Assembly (NCBI RefSeq): GCF_001006005.1
Contig: NZ_CP011254.1
Coordinates: 2,542,001 to 2,606,000, forward strand
DNA: 64,000 bases
Direction: 5' to 3'
From: Serratia fonticola
GTDB lineage: Bacteria > Pseudomonadota > Gammaproteobacteria > Enterobacterales > Enterobacteriaceae
Position 1 is the first letter of the stretch. Each line of letters opens with the position of its first letter. The position numbers and the translations under genes are program-made. A model generated the notes under the pieces. It worked only from the letters and a program-made list of their open reading frames with translations. It ran no database searches and was not told the DNA's origin. Positions 41,960 to 51,928 of this stretch are shown here, piece by piece.

Positions 41960-42862
41960 TCAGTGGTTTTTATGGCCTTCGAACAACGTAATCAGCCAAT
42001 CAATCAATACCCTGACACGCGGCGCGAGGAAACGGCCTGGTGGATACATGATGTAGATCGGCATCGGCGGTGGTGGCGTATCGGCCAGCACTTCCACCAG
42101 TTCACCACTTTGCAACCAGGGAGAGATGATATAACGCGCCGCCTGGATCAGCCCCAACCCGGAACGACAGGCACTGGTATAGGCATCGGCCCCGCTAACG
42201 CTCAATCTGCTTGGCAATTCGCGCAGCTCAAGGCGGCCATCACGGCAAAATTCCAGCGGGTAATTGCGGTTACTCACCAATGAGAAATAGCCCACCGCCC
42301 GATGATGTTGCAGCTCGTCGATCGATTGTGGGGTACCAAACGCTTTTAGATAATCGGGGGAGGCGCAGGTGAGCTGTGGCAGTTGGGCAATCCGCCGGGC
42401 AACCAGCGTATCGTCTTCGGTCTCCCAAGCCCGCAGCACGCAATCTACCCCTTCGCGCAGCAGATCGACGTGGGTGTCGTTGGCCCCCAGAGCAATTTCT
42501 ATCTCTGGATAGCGCTGATAGAACTCATCCAGCGCCGGGATGACGATTTCCCGCGCCAGCGAATGGGGCATATCGATCCGTACCTTGCCGGTGGGTTGTA
42601 GCTTATGGTGGCTGAACAGGGTATCTGCTTCTTCCAGGGCGTCCAGTAGGTGCAGACAACGATGGTAGTACAGCGTCCCCTCGGCGGTGACCTGTACCTG
42701 GCGCGTGGTACGCACCAATAATCTGACGCCAAGCCGCTGTTCCAGGCGTTTGAGCACGTTGCTAACAGTGGCACGCGGCAGTTGCAACCGTTCGGCCGCG
42801 CGGCTGAAGCTGCCTAGTTCCACGATCCGGGTAAAGATGCGCATAGCCTGAACCTGATCCAT
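41960..42862 (-). CDS. LysR-family transcriptional regulator
   Basis: 300 aa. N-terminal winged HTH (MRIFTRIVELGSFSRAAERLQLPRATVSNVLKRLEQRLGVRLLVRTTRQVQ) and a substrate-binding-protein-like effector domain (~90-295). It is of the CrgA-like subgroup, which often controls an adjacent oxidoreductase. It is divergent from the aldo-keto reductase gene, 117 bp between ATGs, so that gene is the probable target. It is inserted between the tRNA-Leu operon and rsmC, which are neighbours in E. coli. Confidence 0.88.
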   Translation of the reverse strand: MDQVQAMRIFTRIVELGSFSRAAERLQLPRATVSNVLKRLEQRLGVRLLVRTTRQVQVTAEGTLYYHRCLHLLDALEEADTLFSHHKLQPTGKVRIDMPHSLAREIVIPALDEFYQRYPEIEIALGANDTHVDLLREGVDCVLRAWETEDDTLVARRIAQLPQLTCASPDYLKAFGTPQSIDELQHHRAVGYFSLVSNRNYPLEFCRDGRLELRELPSRLSVSGADAYTSACRSGLGLIQAARYIISPWLQSGELVEVLADTPPPPMPIYIMYPPGRFLAPRVRVLIDWLITLFEGHKNH

Positions 42863-42979
42863 TTTGCCGCCCGCATTGTTGGTGATTTATGAACAGTGAT
42901 GTGCAATCTGCATTATTTATCTTTGTGGCATAAACAACCAGACTTTGTTCCGACATCCATGTTCAACAAGGGCCACACA

Positions 42980-43972
42980 ATGCAACAGCGCAAATTAGGT
43001 ACTAATGGCCCCCTCGTCTCAGCCCTGGGTTTAGGTTGCATGGGGATGAGCGATTTCTACTCCACCGGTTATGACGAGCAGGAAGCGATCGCCACGCTGC
43101 ATCGGGCCCTGGAACTGGGGGTGACTCTGCTGGACACCGCAGATATGTACGGCCCGCACACCAATGAACAACTGATAGGCAAGGCGATCAAAGGCAAACG
43201 CGACCAGGTATTTCTGGCCACCAAGTTCGGTATTGTGCGCGATCCGGCCGATCCCACTGCGCGGGGTGTGAGCAGCAAACCGGACTATATCCGCCGCTCG
43301 GTAGAAGGCAGCTTGCAGCGGCTGGGGGTAGAAACCATCGATCTTTACTACCAGCACCGGGTCGATCCGACGGTGCCGATCGAAGAGGTGGTTGGCACCC
43401 TGGCGGATCTGATCCAAGAGGGCAAGATCCGTCATATTGGTCTGAGTGAAGCCTCCGTTGCCACGTTGGAACGCGCTCACCAGGTGCATCCGATCACCGC
43501 GTTGCAGACTGAATATTCCTTGTGGAGCAGGGATGCCGAGCAGGGGCAACTGGCCGCTTGCCAACGTTTGGGCATTGGTTTTGTCGCCTATAGCCCGCTT
43601 GGGCGTGGTTTCCTGACCGGGGCGATCCAGAGTATCGAGGACTTGGCAGCAGACGATTTCCGCCGCGACAATCCACGTTTTCAGGGGGAAAACTTTGCTC
43701 GCAATCTGGAGCTGGTCACCAAGGTCAGTGAACTGGCCAGGCAGAAAGGCGTGACCCCGTCGCAACTGGCGTTGGCCTGGGTGATGGCGCAGGGGGAAAA
43801 CATTGTCCCAATTCCTGGCACCAAACGTCGGCGCTATCTGGAAGAGAACGTAGCGGCAGCGGAGATCACGCTAAGCGAGCAGGAACTGGCGGCGATCGAG
43901 GCGGTATTCCCACAGACAGGCGTGGCAGGTGCACGCTATACAACGGTGGGTATGGAGTTGATTAACGGCTGA
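42980..43972 (+). CDS. Aldo/keto reductase
   Basis: 330 aa from the ATG at 42980 (AAGGG upstream); earlier in-frame ATGs run into the promoter region. AKR barrel signatures are [34 protein letters not shown] (Asp and Tyr of the catalytic tetrad), FLATKFG (Lys) and DLYYQHRVD (His). The NADPH-binding end has [18 protein letters not shown]. It reduces aldehydes or ketones with NADPH in the cytosol, and resembles the AKR11/13 YajO-type enzymes. Probably controlled by the divergent LysR gene. Confidence 0.9.
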   Translation: MQQRKLGTNGPLVSALGLGCMGMSDFYSTGYDEQEAIATLHRALELGVTLLDTADMYGPHTNEQLIGKAIKGKRDQVFLATKFGIVRDPADPTARGVSSKPDYIRRSVEGSLQRLGVETIDLYYQHRVDPTVPIEEVVGTLADLIQEGKIRHIGLSEASVATLERAHQVHPITALQTEYSLWSRDAEQGQLAACQRLGIGFVAYSPLGRGFLTGAIQSIEDLAADDFRRDNPRFQGENFARNLELVTKVSELARQKGVTPSQLALAWVMAQGENIVPIPGTKRRRYLEENVAAAEITLSEQELAAIEAVFPQTGVAGARYTTVGMELING

Positions 43973-44019
43973 TGGCATACCTTTGGGAGAAATGTTTGTC
44001 AGTCAAGGCGAGCAATATC

Positions 44020-44197
44020 CCCTCACCCCAACCCTCTCCCGATGAACAAATCGGAGGTGTCAGGAACACTTGTGCGAGGGAGAGGGAGCGGGTACGGAGC
44101 TGTGTTCAGGTACAGACGTTATTCAGTAGCATTACTGTATAGGTAGGGGTGGCACGATCGATCCCCTCTCCCTGTGGGAGAGGGTTAGGGTGAGGGG
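44020..44197. repeat. Composite palindromic repeat (second full copy)
   Basis: CCCCTCACCCCAACCCTCTCCC at the left and GGGAGAGGG-TTAGGGTGAGGGG at the right, with a centre (CGGAGCTGT-GTTCAGGTACAGA-GTTA) like that of the copy at 1769-2164. A 37-base segment (about 44042-44078) widens the loop of the left palindrome and is missing from the other copy. Confidence 0.7.
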
Positions 44198-44201
44198 CTT
44201 G

Positions 44202-45245
44202 TTACCTTTTCTTCTTCGCATCGCGTGGCTGGCGGGCCACGGTGGCTTTGTACACCTTGAAGCGGCCATTCTGCGCCAGCACTTCATGGCTACCGAAGGT
44301 GGCATCCAGAATATCCGGGTAAGGCAGGAAGGCGTTGGCGACGATGCGCAGTTGGCCACCGATTGGCAGGTGTTTTAACGCTCCGCGGATCAACGTTTCT
44401 GCGGCGGTCAGGCTGGTGGCCAGGCCGTCATGGAACGGTGGGTTGGAGATGATCAGGTCAAAGCGGCCGGTAATGTCGGAGTAGACGTTACTGACGATTA
44501 CTTCCCCTTCGATACCGTTGGCAGCCAATGTTGCCCGGCTGGATTCTACGGCAGCGGCGTTGACGTCGCTGAGGGTCAGCTTCATTTTCGGCGACAGTTT
44601 AGACAGCACCGAAGCCATTACGCCAGCGCCACAACCCACGTCCAGCACTTTGCCTTTCATGTGTTTTTCCAGCGTGGAGAGCAGCAGTGAACTGCCAACG
44701 TCCAGGCCGTCACGGCTGAACACGCCCGGCAGCGTCTTCACTTCCAGATCGTGCAACTGATAGCTTTCCCACCAGTCGGCCAGATCAAACTGGGTCTGCA
44801 CATCAATGCGGCCATGATACAACCCACAGCGGCGAGCGCTGTCGATCTTGGCAAGCGTGGCGTGGCCTTCCAGGGTTTGTTCCGCGCTGCGCACGCCGCT
44901 GCGGTTTTCACCGACGACAAAAATTTCTGCGCCAACCGGCAGCAGGGCCAGGATATTGCACAGTTGGAACTGTGCTTCCTGCTTGCTCTTTGGCCAGTAA
45001 TACACCAGCGTATCGCACTCGGCGACGAAGGCAGGATCGACCGTCAGGCCGAACTGTGCATTCTCTCCCATCGTCCGGTTCAGTAACTGCCAGTGATGGT
45101 ATTGCTGGGTGTGGACACGCACATCCGCGGCCTCGAATTGGGCCGGCAGGGTATCCTGCAGATCGCCAGCAAACAGCACGCGGCGTTCCATAAATTCATC
45201 ACTGTGGCGCAGCATGACTTCACTGGCGGGGGTTAATGCAGACAT
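44202..45245 (-). CDS. rsmC: 16S rRNA m2G1207 methyltransferase RsmC
   Basis: 347 aa from the ATG at 45245 (GAGGAG 10 bp upstream). It has two tandem methyltransferase-like domains. The C-terminal, active one has the SAM motif [15 protein letters not shown] and the guanine-N2-methyltransferase signature NPPFHDG. The N-terminal domain aids rRNA recognition. The basic tail ([10 protein letters not shown]) may bind RNA. E. coli RsmC is 343 aa. It is divergent from holD as in E. coli, with an ERIC element between them. Confidence 0.94.
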   Translation of the reverse strand: MSALTPASEVMLRHSDEFMERRVLFAGDLQDTLPAQFEAADVRVHTQQYHHWQLLNRTMGENAQFGLTVDPAFVAECDTLVYYWPKSKQEAQFQLCNILALLPVGAEIFVVGENRSGVRSAEQTLEGHATLAKIDSARRCGLYHGRIDVQTQFDLADWWESYQLHDLEVKTLPGVFSRDGLDVGSSLLLSTLEKHMKGKVLDVGCGAGVMASVLSKLSPKMKLTLSDVNAAAVESSRATLAANGIEGEVIVSNVYSDITGRFDLIISNPPFHDGLATSLTAAETLIRGALKHLPIGGQLRIVANAFLPYPDILDATFGSHEVLAQNGRFKVYKATVARQPRDAKKKR

Positions 45246-45312
45246 CAGTTTTCGGCTCCTCAAGATTTAGCTGGGGATTATAGAGGTTTGTGGCCAGATG
45301 TTCGACGGGTTT

Positions 45313-45440
45313 TATCCCCTTCATCTTTCAAGCCGCAGCGTTGTTACCTGCGCGCCCTTACCCCAGTCACTTAGTTAATCTAAGCTCCTGGGGATAAGGG
45401 CGCTTGTCGCCTAGCCGCAGCTTGAAATCTATTGGGGATA
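45313..45440. repeat. ERIC element
   Basis: 128 bp bounded by TATCCCC / GGGGATA. Contains the ERIC core CCCCAGTCACTTA...TAAGCTCCTGGGGATAAG in diverged form, between rsmC and holD. Confidence 0.85.
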
Positions 45441-45548
45441 GGCCGCGGTGATAATTTGAATAGTTAACGGTTAATAGCGCAGGCTGCGCGGGTTTGTTAG
45501 CATAGCGCGGCATAGGGCAGGTAGGGTGCGTCACACACGGGGATCGGC

Positions 45549-45986
45549 ATGGCATCAAAACGCGACTGGTTGTTACAACAGCTGGGGATTACGCAGTGGA
45601 CATTACGCCGCCCTGGAGTGTTGCAGGGGGAGGTGGCGGTAAGCGTGCCCCCAAATGTGCGCCTGTTGGTGGTGGCGCAGGCATTGCCAGACCAGAACGA
45701 CCCGCTGTTTTGTGACGTTCTGCGCAGCCTGGGGCTGACAGCGGCACAAACCTATGGCCTGACACCGGATCAGGTAGCGATGCTGCCACAAGATACCGAG
45801 TGCAACAGTTGGCGGTTGGGCGTCACGGAGCCGTTAGCGGTGGCCGGCGCGCAGCTACATAGCCCGGCGCTGGCCGAGCTTTCTCAAGATGCGAGTGCGA
45901 AACGCGCACTCTGGCAGCAGATTTGTCATCATGAACAGCATTTCTACCCTGACAGCGGCCGATCTGGCCACAGCCTTCAAGATTGA
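45549..45986 (+). CDS. holD: DNA polymerase III psi subunit
   Basis: 145 aa (E. coli 137). The N-terminal SKRDWLLQQLGITQWTLRRPGVLQGEVAV matches the psi family. The rest of the small alpha/beta domain binds chi (HolC) and links the clamp loader to SSB. The RBS is weak. Its 3' end overlaps rimI by 56 bp, the conserved holD-rimI arrangement. Confidence 0.9.
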   Translation: MASKRDWLLQQLGITQWTLRRPGVLQGEVAVSVPPNVRLLVVAQALPDQNDPLFCDVLRSLGLTAAQTYGLTPDQVAMLPQDTECNSWRLGVTEPLAVAGAQLHSPALAELSQDASAKRALWQQICHHEQHFYPDSGRSGHSLQD

Positions 45987-46374
45987 ACAAGCCAGCCATG
46001 CGTTTCCCTGGACCGAGGCGACACTAGCCAGCAATCAGGGCGAACGTTACCTTAACCTGAAACTGGAAGCTGAAGGGCAAATGGCGGGTTTTGCCATTAC
46101 CCAAATCGTGCTGGACGAAGCCACGCTGTTTAATATTGCCATTCATCCAAGCTGGCAGCGCCGAGGCTTTGGCCACACTTTGCTGACTGCCGTGATCGAG
46201 CAATTGGAAGCACGTGGTGTGGTCACTCTATGGCTGGAAGTTCGAGCCTCCAACAGCGGTGCGATAGCGCTCTACGAAGACCTTGGCTTCAATGAAGTCA
46301 CGGTGCGTCGCAATTATTACCCCGCAGCCAGTGGCCGCGAAGACGCGATCGTTATGGCGCTGCCGCTGGGGTAG
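45931..46374 (+). CDS. rimI: Ribosomal protein S18 N-alpha-acetyltransferase RimI
   Basis: 147 aa from the ATG at 45931; an upstream in-frame ATG lies deeper in holD. GNAT fold with NIAIHPSWQRRGFGHTLL (acetyl-CoA P-loop Q/R-x-x-G-x-G/A) and WLEVRASNSGAIALYEDLGFNEVTVRRNYYP. It acetylates the N-terminal alanine of S18. In E. coli the next gene is yjjG. Here the 190 bp to prfC contain no gene. Confidence 0.94.
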   Translation: MNSISTLTAADLATAFKIEQASHAFPWTEATLASNQGERYLNLKLEAEGQMAGFAITQIVLDEATLFNIAIHPSWQRRGFGHTLLTAVIEQLEARGVVTLWLEVRASNSGAIALYEDLGFNEVTVRRNYYPAASGREDAIVMALPLG

Positions 46375-46565
46375 CGACTTATAGTTCCCTTGTGCAGCCG
46401 ATTTGGCCTGCCATTATGTTGTGCCGAAGAAACCATTGATTGTCACCGGTTGGTAAATCAGCGAAAATACTCGGCTACTATCTTTTTATTACCGCTTTGC
46501 CTGGCGCCGCGATTGGCGCGTTGTGATGATGAGCAGGGCGGACTAACCATAGAAACGTGAAAAAC

Positions 46566-48155
<1,590 letters not shown>

Positions 48156-48164
48156 TCTCGTCAA

Positions 48165-48195
48165 CAGGGCGCTTCTAAGCGCCCTGTGTTTTCCT
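48165..48195 (+). terminator. Rho-independent terminator of prfC
   Basis: CAGGGCGC, loop TTCTAA, GCGCCCTG, then TGTTTTCCTT. Confidence 0.9.
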
Positions 48196-48692
48196 TCTTC
48201 AGCCCCCATCCTGCTAATTATTAAACCCTTCTCACTAATTCTTTCGTCTAAACCGAACAAGATTATTCCGCGATCTGGCGGCAAATTTTCGCCTATGGTC
48301 TATATTTATCAGGGTGCATAGCGGCATCTGAGCGTAAAACACTATTGTATCCACATATTTTAGAGAGTTATTCGGTAGTGTTGCCGATCGGAGACAGTCC
48401 TATCTTAGTAATATCAACAAGATAGTGATGTGGATCCCAAATCAACGGCTATATGTCTCCAATAGACGACGGTTTTGCGCTTAATTGTTGCTCATTTGTT
48501 TTGTTGTTGTTGATTTTTAACGGCGTTTTTAACTTGGCACGGGCATTGCAGGTGTACTTACCGTAGAGCAATAGTCCGGTCGTGAACGTTTGATTGTATA
48601 GAGATCGTGAAGTATTCATTTGAGTTAGCCGCACTCTGGCGGCACCAGAGCCCACAGCAGTTTGGGGTTCTACAACAAGAAGGAAGAGATCG
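48196..48692 (+). promoter_or_regulatory. Long AT-rich upstream region of osmY
   Basis: About 500 bp without a convincing frame. Hairpins are CTATCTT-N12-AAGATAG (about 48401-48426) and CTCTGG-CGGCA-CCAGAG (48634-48650), the latter in the probable osmY leader. A -10-like TGTATAG occurs near 48594. The stationary-phase (sigma-S) promoter expected for osmY cannot be placed with certainty. Confidence 0.45.
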
Positions 48693-49307
48693 ATGAAAAA
48701 TACCAAGTTTGCACATTCGCTGATGGCAGTCGTTTTGGGTTCAGTACTGGTTAGTGGTTCGGCCCTGGCTGAAGAGACCATGATGAACAAAGCATCAGGC
48801 GTCGTTGATAGTACTGGTGCCAAAATCGATAGCTCCATGAAAAAAGTCGACAACTATATGGATGACAGCGGCATAACGGCTAAAGTTAAAAGTGCGCTGG
48901 TTGACGAGAAAGCCATCAAAAGTACCGACATCTCGGTGGAAACCGAAAAAGGTGTGGTGACGTTGAGCGGTTTTGTCGCCACTCAGGCTCAGGCTGAGCA
49001 AGCGGTTAGCGTTGCAGGCCGGGTGGAAGGGGTTAAATCCGTCAGCGATAAGCTGCACGTGAAAGATCAAGCGACCCAGTCGGTGAAATCCTATGCCGGT
49101 GACACCGCGACTACCAGCGAACTGAAAGCTAAACTGCTGGCCGATGACATCGTGCCTTCACGCAACGTGAAAGTAGAAACCACCGATGGTGTGGTACAGC
49201 TTTCCGGTGAGGTGAAAACCCAGGCGCAGTCTGACCGTGCAGAAAGTATTGCCAAAGCCATTGATGGCGTGAAAAGCGTCAAGAACGATCTGGCGGTAAA
49301 ACCTTAA
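48693..49307 (+). CDS. osmY: OsmY, periplasmic BON-domain osmotic-stress protein
   Basis: 204 aa (E. coli 201). The signal peptide ends near residue 26 (VSGSALA). Two BON domains follow: [39 protein letters not shown] and [34 protein letters not shown], each ending with a VKSV segment. It is periplasmic, induced by hyperosmolarity and stationary phase in E. coli, and acts as a chaperone. AAGGAAGAG precedes the ATG. It is followed by a hairpin and ytjA, as in E. coli. Confidence 0.95.
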   Translation: MKNTKFAHSLMAVVLGSVLVSGSALAEETMMNKASGVVDSTGAKIDSSMKKVDNYMDDSGITAKVKSALVDEKAIKSTDISVETEKGVVTLSGFVATQAQAEQAVSVAGRVEGVKSVSDKLHVKDQATQSVKSYAGDTATTSELKAKLLADDIVPSRNVKVETTDGVVQLSGEVKTQAQSDRAESIAKAIDGVKSVKNDLAVKP

Positions 49308-49332
49308 TCGTCAGTAACAGTAAGCGTTAACT

Positions 49333-49350
49333 CCCAGGCTAACGCCTGGG
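49333..49350 (+). terminator. Hairpin after osmY
   Basis: CCCAGGC-TAAC-GCCTGGG, a 7-bp perfect stem 25 bp after the stop. It lacks a T-run, so termination may be partial. Confidence 0.5.
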
Positions 49351-49447
49351 ATGTACTACCAGAAATAGAATAATCCGCAGTTTTAAGCCGCACCCAGCAG
49401 GGGCGAGCCAAACGCGAAATTTTTATCACCATGGTAAGGAGAGGCTT

Positions 49448-49609
49448 ATGTTTCGATGGGGCATTATATTTTTAGTTATTGCATTGATCGCCGCAGCACT
49501 GGGTTTTGGTTCATTGGCAGGTACTGCTGCCTGGGCCGCCAAAGTAGTGTTCGTGGTAGGGATCATTCTGTTCCTGGTCAGCCTGTTTACCGGCCGTCGG
49601 CGCCCTTAG
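49448..49609 (+). CDS. ytjA: YtjA, UPF0391/DUF1328 small membrane protein
   Basis: 53 aa, starting [20 protein letters not shown] and ending LFTGRRRP; almost identical to E. coli YtjA, which has the same length. It has two hydrophobic helices and a basic C-terminal tail, so an inner-membrane hairpin with cytosolic tail. AAGGAGAGG lies 7 bp before the ATG. Function unknown; associated with stress regulons. Easily missed because of its size. Confidence 0.93.
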   Translation: MFRWGIIFLVIALIAAALGFGSLAGTAAWAAKVVFVVGIILFLVSLFTGRRRP

Positions 49610-49666
49610 CGTCACTCTAAACTGTAACAAAGCTTGATTCCTTTCCTTAACGCCAGGAGGCAGTTC

Positions 49667-49852
49667 ATGAACAGCGACATCATTGTTGGCCGTTGGAAAC
49701 AGCTGAAAGGCCAGGTTTGGCAGGCATGGGCGGAGTTTTCCGGCAATGATGGCCTGTGGCTGGCAGGGAGCAATGACTGCCTCTCTGGCGTATTACAAGA
49801 AGATTACGGAAGAGAGCAAGAAGAGGTATCCTCGGGAAAACGGCCACATTGA
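49667..49852 (+). CDS. CsbD-family small stress protein
   Basis: 61 aa from the ATG at 49667, with AGGAGG 8 bp upstream. The CsbD pattern is visible as IIVGRWKQLKGQVWQAWAEF, then NDGLWLAGSNDCLSGVLQEDYG. CsbD proteins are induced by general stress (YjbJ in E. coli). Here it lies between ytjA and yjjU, where E. coli has none. Asp and Ser replacements near the second motif make it a diverged member. The yjjU start follows 10 bp after its stop. Confidence 0.75.
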   Translation: MNSDIIVGRWKQLKGQVWQAWAEFSGNDGLWLAGSNDCLSGVLQEDYGREQEEVSSGKRPH

Positions 49853-49862
49853 GGATACGGGG

Positions 49863-50960
49863 TTGGGATACAGAATACCCATCACGCTCGGTAATATAGA
49901 ACCCCTGGCGTATAAACCATTCCGGCCCGGTAAAATGGCGCTGGTGTGTGAGGGCGGCGGACAGCGCGGTATCTTTACCGCCGGCGTACTGGATGAATTC
50001 CAGCGCGCCCGCTTTAACCCTTTTGATCTGATGATTGGCACCTCTGCCGGTGCGCAGAATCTCTCGGCATTTGTTTGTGGCCAGATGGGATACGCACGGC
50101 GAGTGATCACCCGCTACACCACCTCTGCCAATTTCTTTAACCCGCTGCGCTTTGTACGTGGTGGGCACCTTATCGATCTCGACTGGTTATTGGATATTAC
50201 CTCACAACAGTTGCCGCTGGCTTTTGACGTGGCGGAAAAGCAGCTGATTGATGGCCGTGAATTTCTGATGTGTGCCTGTCGCAGCGATGACTTTACGCCG
50301 GTTTATCTGCCTGCTGCACGGGATAGCTGGTTACCGGCCATCAAGGCCTCCAGCGCCATCCCCGGTTTTTACCGTATGGGCGTAGAGCTGGATGGCATCA
50401 GCTATCAGGATGGCGGTATCAGCGATGCCATCCCGGTGGAAGAGGCCTATCGCCGTGGGGCGGATACCATCGTGGTGATCCGCACCGTGCCTTCACAGAT
50501 GGTGTATACGCCGAAGTGGATGAAACGCATGGAGCAATGGCTGGGTGAAAGCAGCCTGCAGCAAATGGTGCGGGTGTTGCAGCATCATGAGCAGAGCTAT
50601 TTGCGCATCCAGCAATTTATTGAAAAACCCCCCGGTAAACTGCGCATCTTCGAAATATTCCCGCCTAAGCCGCTGGCGAGCAATGCGCTCGGCAGCCGTT
50701 TGCCCGCGCTGAATCGCGATTATCATCTGGGCCGCCGTTGTGGGCGCTATTTCCTGGCGACGGTTGGCCACTGGCTGCTGGAGCAGGAAAAGAACGATGG
50801 CATGACGGTAACAACATCACTTTCCCGTCGTCTGATCCAGCCGGAAACCGTACGGATGCCTTCGCCGATTATTACCGATGTGCTTAACCCGCAGGGCCAT
50901 GCCGTGCAGCCTGAAGCGCCACCAAAAATCATCCTGCCAGGTGACGGAGATGTGCTGTGA
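49863..50960 (+). CDS. yjjU: YjjU, patatin-like phospholipase family protein
   Basis: 365 aa from a TTG at 49863 (MGYRIPITLGNIEPL in translation), matching the E. coli YjjU start (MGQRIPVTL), with GAGG 9 bp upstream; an ATG at 49746 would overlap the csbD-like gene entirely. Patatin core: CEGGGQRG oxyanion loop, the nucleophile in GTSAG and the Asp in DGGISDA. It is a serine lipase/esterase of the alpha-beta fold, probably acting on phospholipids. It overlaps yjjV by 4 bp. Confidence 0.9.
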   Translation: MGYRIPITLGNIEPLAYKPFRPGKMALVCEGGGQRGIFTAGVLDEFQRARFNPFDLMIGTSAGAQNLSAFVCGQMGYARRVITRYTTSANFFNPLRFVRGGHLIDLDWLLDITSQQLPLAFDVAEKQLIDGREFLMCACRSDDFTPVYLPAARDSWLPAIKASSAIPGFYRMGVELDGISYQDGGISDAIPVEEAYRRGADTIVVIRTVPSQMVYTPKWMKRMEQWLGESSLQQMVRVLQHHEQSYLRIQQFIEKPPGKLRIFEIFPPKPLASNALGSRLPALNRDYHLGRRCGRYFLATVGHWLLEQEKNDGMTVTTSLSRRLIQPETVRMPSPIITDVLNPQGHAVQPEAPPKIILPGDGDVL

Positions 50961-51751
50961 GTTACGCCTTTACGGATACCCATTGCCACTTTGATTTCCC
51001 GCCTTTCAGCGGGGATGAGCAGGCGAGCCTGGCATTGGCCGCGCAAGCCGGGGTGCAGCAAATTATTGTGCCAGCGGTAACGGCCGATCGCTTTGTGCGT
51101 ATTCTCAAGCTGGCGCGCGAACATACTCCGTTGTTTGCCGCGCTGGGGTTACACCCGCTGTATATCGCCCAGCACCATGATGAGCAGCTTGAACAACTGG
51201 CAGGTTGTCTGGCAAGCAAGCCGCATAAGCTGGTGGCGGTGGGGGAGATTGGGTTGGATCTATATATGGCCGAGCCGCAGTTTGAACGCCAACAGGCGTT
51301 GCTCAAGGCACAGCTGAAGCTGGCAAAGCAGTATGATCTGCCGGTGATCCTGCACTCCCGCCGTAGCCACGATCAGTTAGCTGCCGCATTGCGTCGTACC
51401 GAGGTACCGCGCCGTGGTGTGGTGCATGGCTTTGCTGGCAGTCTGGCTCAGGCGCAGGCCTTTATTCGCCTGGGTTATTACATTGGCGTTGGCGGCACGA
51501 TCAGCTACGAACGGGCGCAGAAGACCCGCCAGGTGATGGCGCAGTTGCCGTTGACCTCGCTGCTGCTGGAAACCGATGCGCCGGACATGCCGTTGGCGGG
51601 CTATCAAGGGCAGCCGAACCGGCCCGAACGGGCTGCGGAGGTGTTTCAGGTACTTTGCCAACTGCGGCCTGAATCTGCCGACGACATTGCCGGACAGCTA
51701 CAACAAAATAGCCAATCCCTGTTTGCATTGGATCCCCCCCTCCTACTTTAA
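50957..51751 (+). CDS. yjjV: YjjV, TatD-family metal-dependent deoxyribonuclease
   Basis: 264 aa with GTG start at 50957, GTGA overlap with yjjU. TIM-barrel TatD motifs are FTDTHCHFDF (His-x-His), GLHPLYI, AVGEIGLDLY (metal-binding Glu), PVILHSRRSH, GVVHGFAGS and LLETDAPDMPL (Asp). It is a cytosolic nuclease or hydrolase; the exact substrate is undefined. The stop codon abuts the CRP site of the downstream nucleoside transporter. Confidence 0.93.
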   Translation: MSYAFTDTHCHFDFPPFSGDEQASLALAAQAGVQQIIVPAVTADRFVRILKLAREHTPLFAALGLHPLYIAQHHDEQLEQLAGCLASKPHKLVAVGEIGLDLYMAEPQFERQQALLKAQLKLAKQYDLPVILHSRRSHDQLAAALRRTEVPRRGVVHGFAGSLAQAQAFIRLGYYIGVGGTISYERAQKTRQVMAQLPLTSLLLETDAPDMPLAGYQGQPNRPERAAEVFQVLCQLRPESADDIAGQLQQNSQSLFALDPPLLL

Positions 51752-51752
51752 A

Positions 51753-51768
51753 TGTGACTTGAGTCACG
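51753..51768 (+). promoter_or_regulatory. CRP site (distal) of the nucleoside transporter
   Basis: TGTGA-CTTGAG-TCACG, 9 of 10 consensus positions. Its centre is 52 bp upstream of the second half-site at 51805. Confidence 0.75.
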
Positions 51769-51804
51769 CTGTGTGATTTTCAGTTACTTCCACTTGTATA
51801 TATT

Positions 51805-51846
51805 TGTGACATAAAACGAGTCTCATCCCGCCTGGCTCAGTATAAT
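51805..51846 (+). promoter_or_regulatory. Promoter with proximal CRP half-site
   Basis: TGTGA at 51805-51809 (site centre 51812.5) and TATAAT at 51841-51846 with no good -35. The CRP centre falls at about -41, i.e. class II. Confidence 0.6.
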
Positions 51847-51928
51847 TGCGTCCCATTATCGCCCTTGGGCAACCCGCTTCATCCAGCGGGCCGGGGGCAT
51901 TTCTTCTTCGCAACAGGGACATACTCGT

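Noticed and set aside
44042..44078. 37-base segment within the repeat at 44020 as a second mobile element
   Set aside because: No terminal inverted repeats and no target duplication; more likely sequence variation of the loop.
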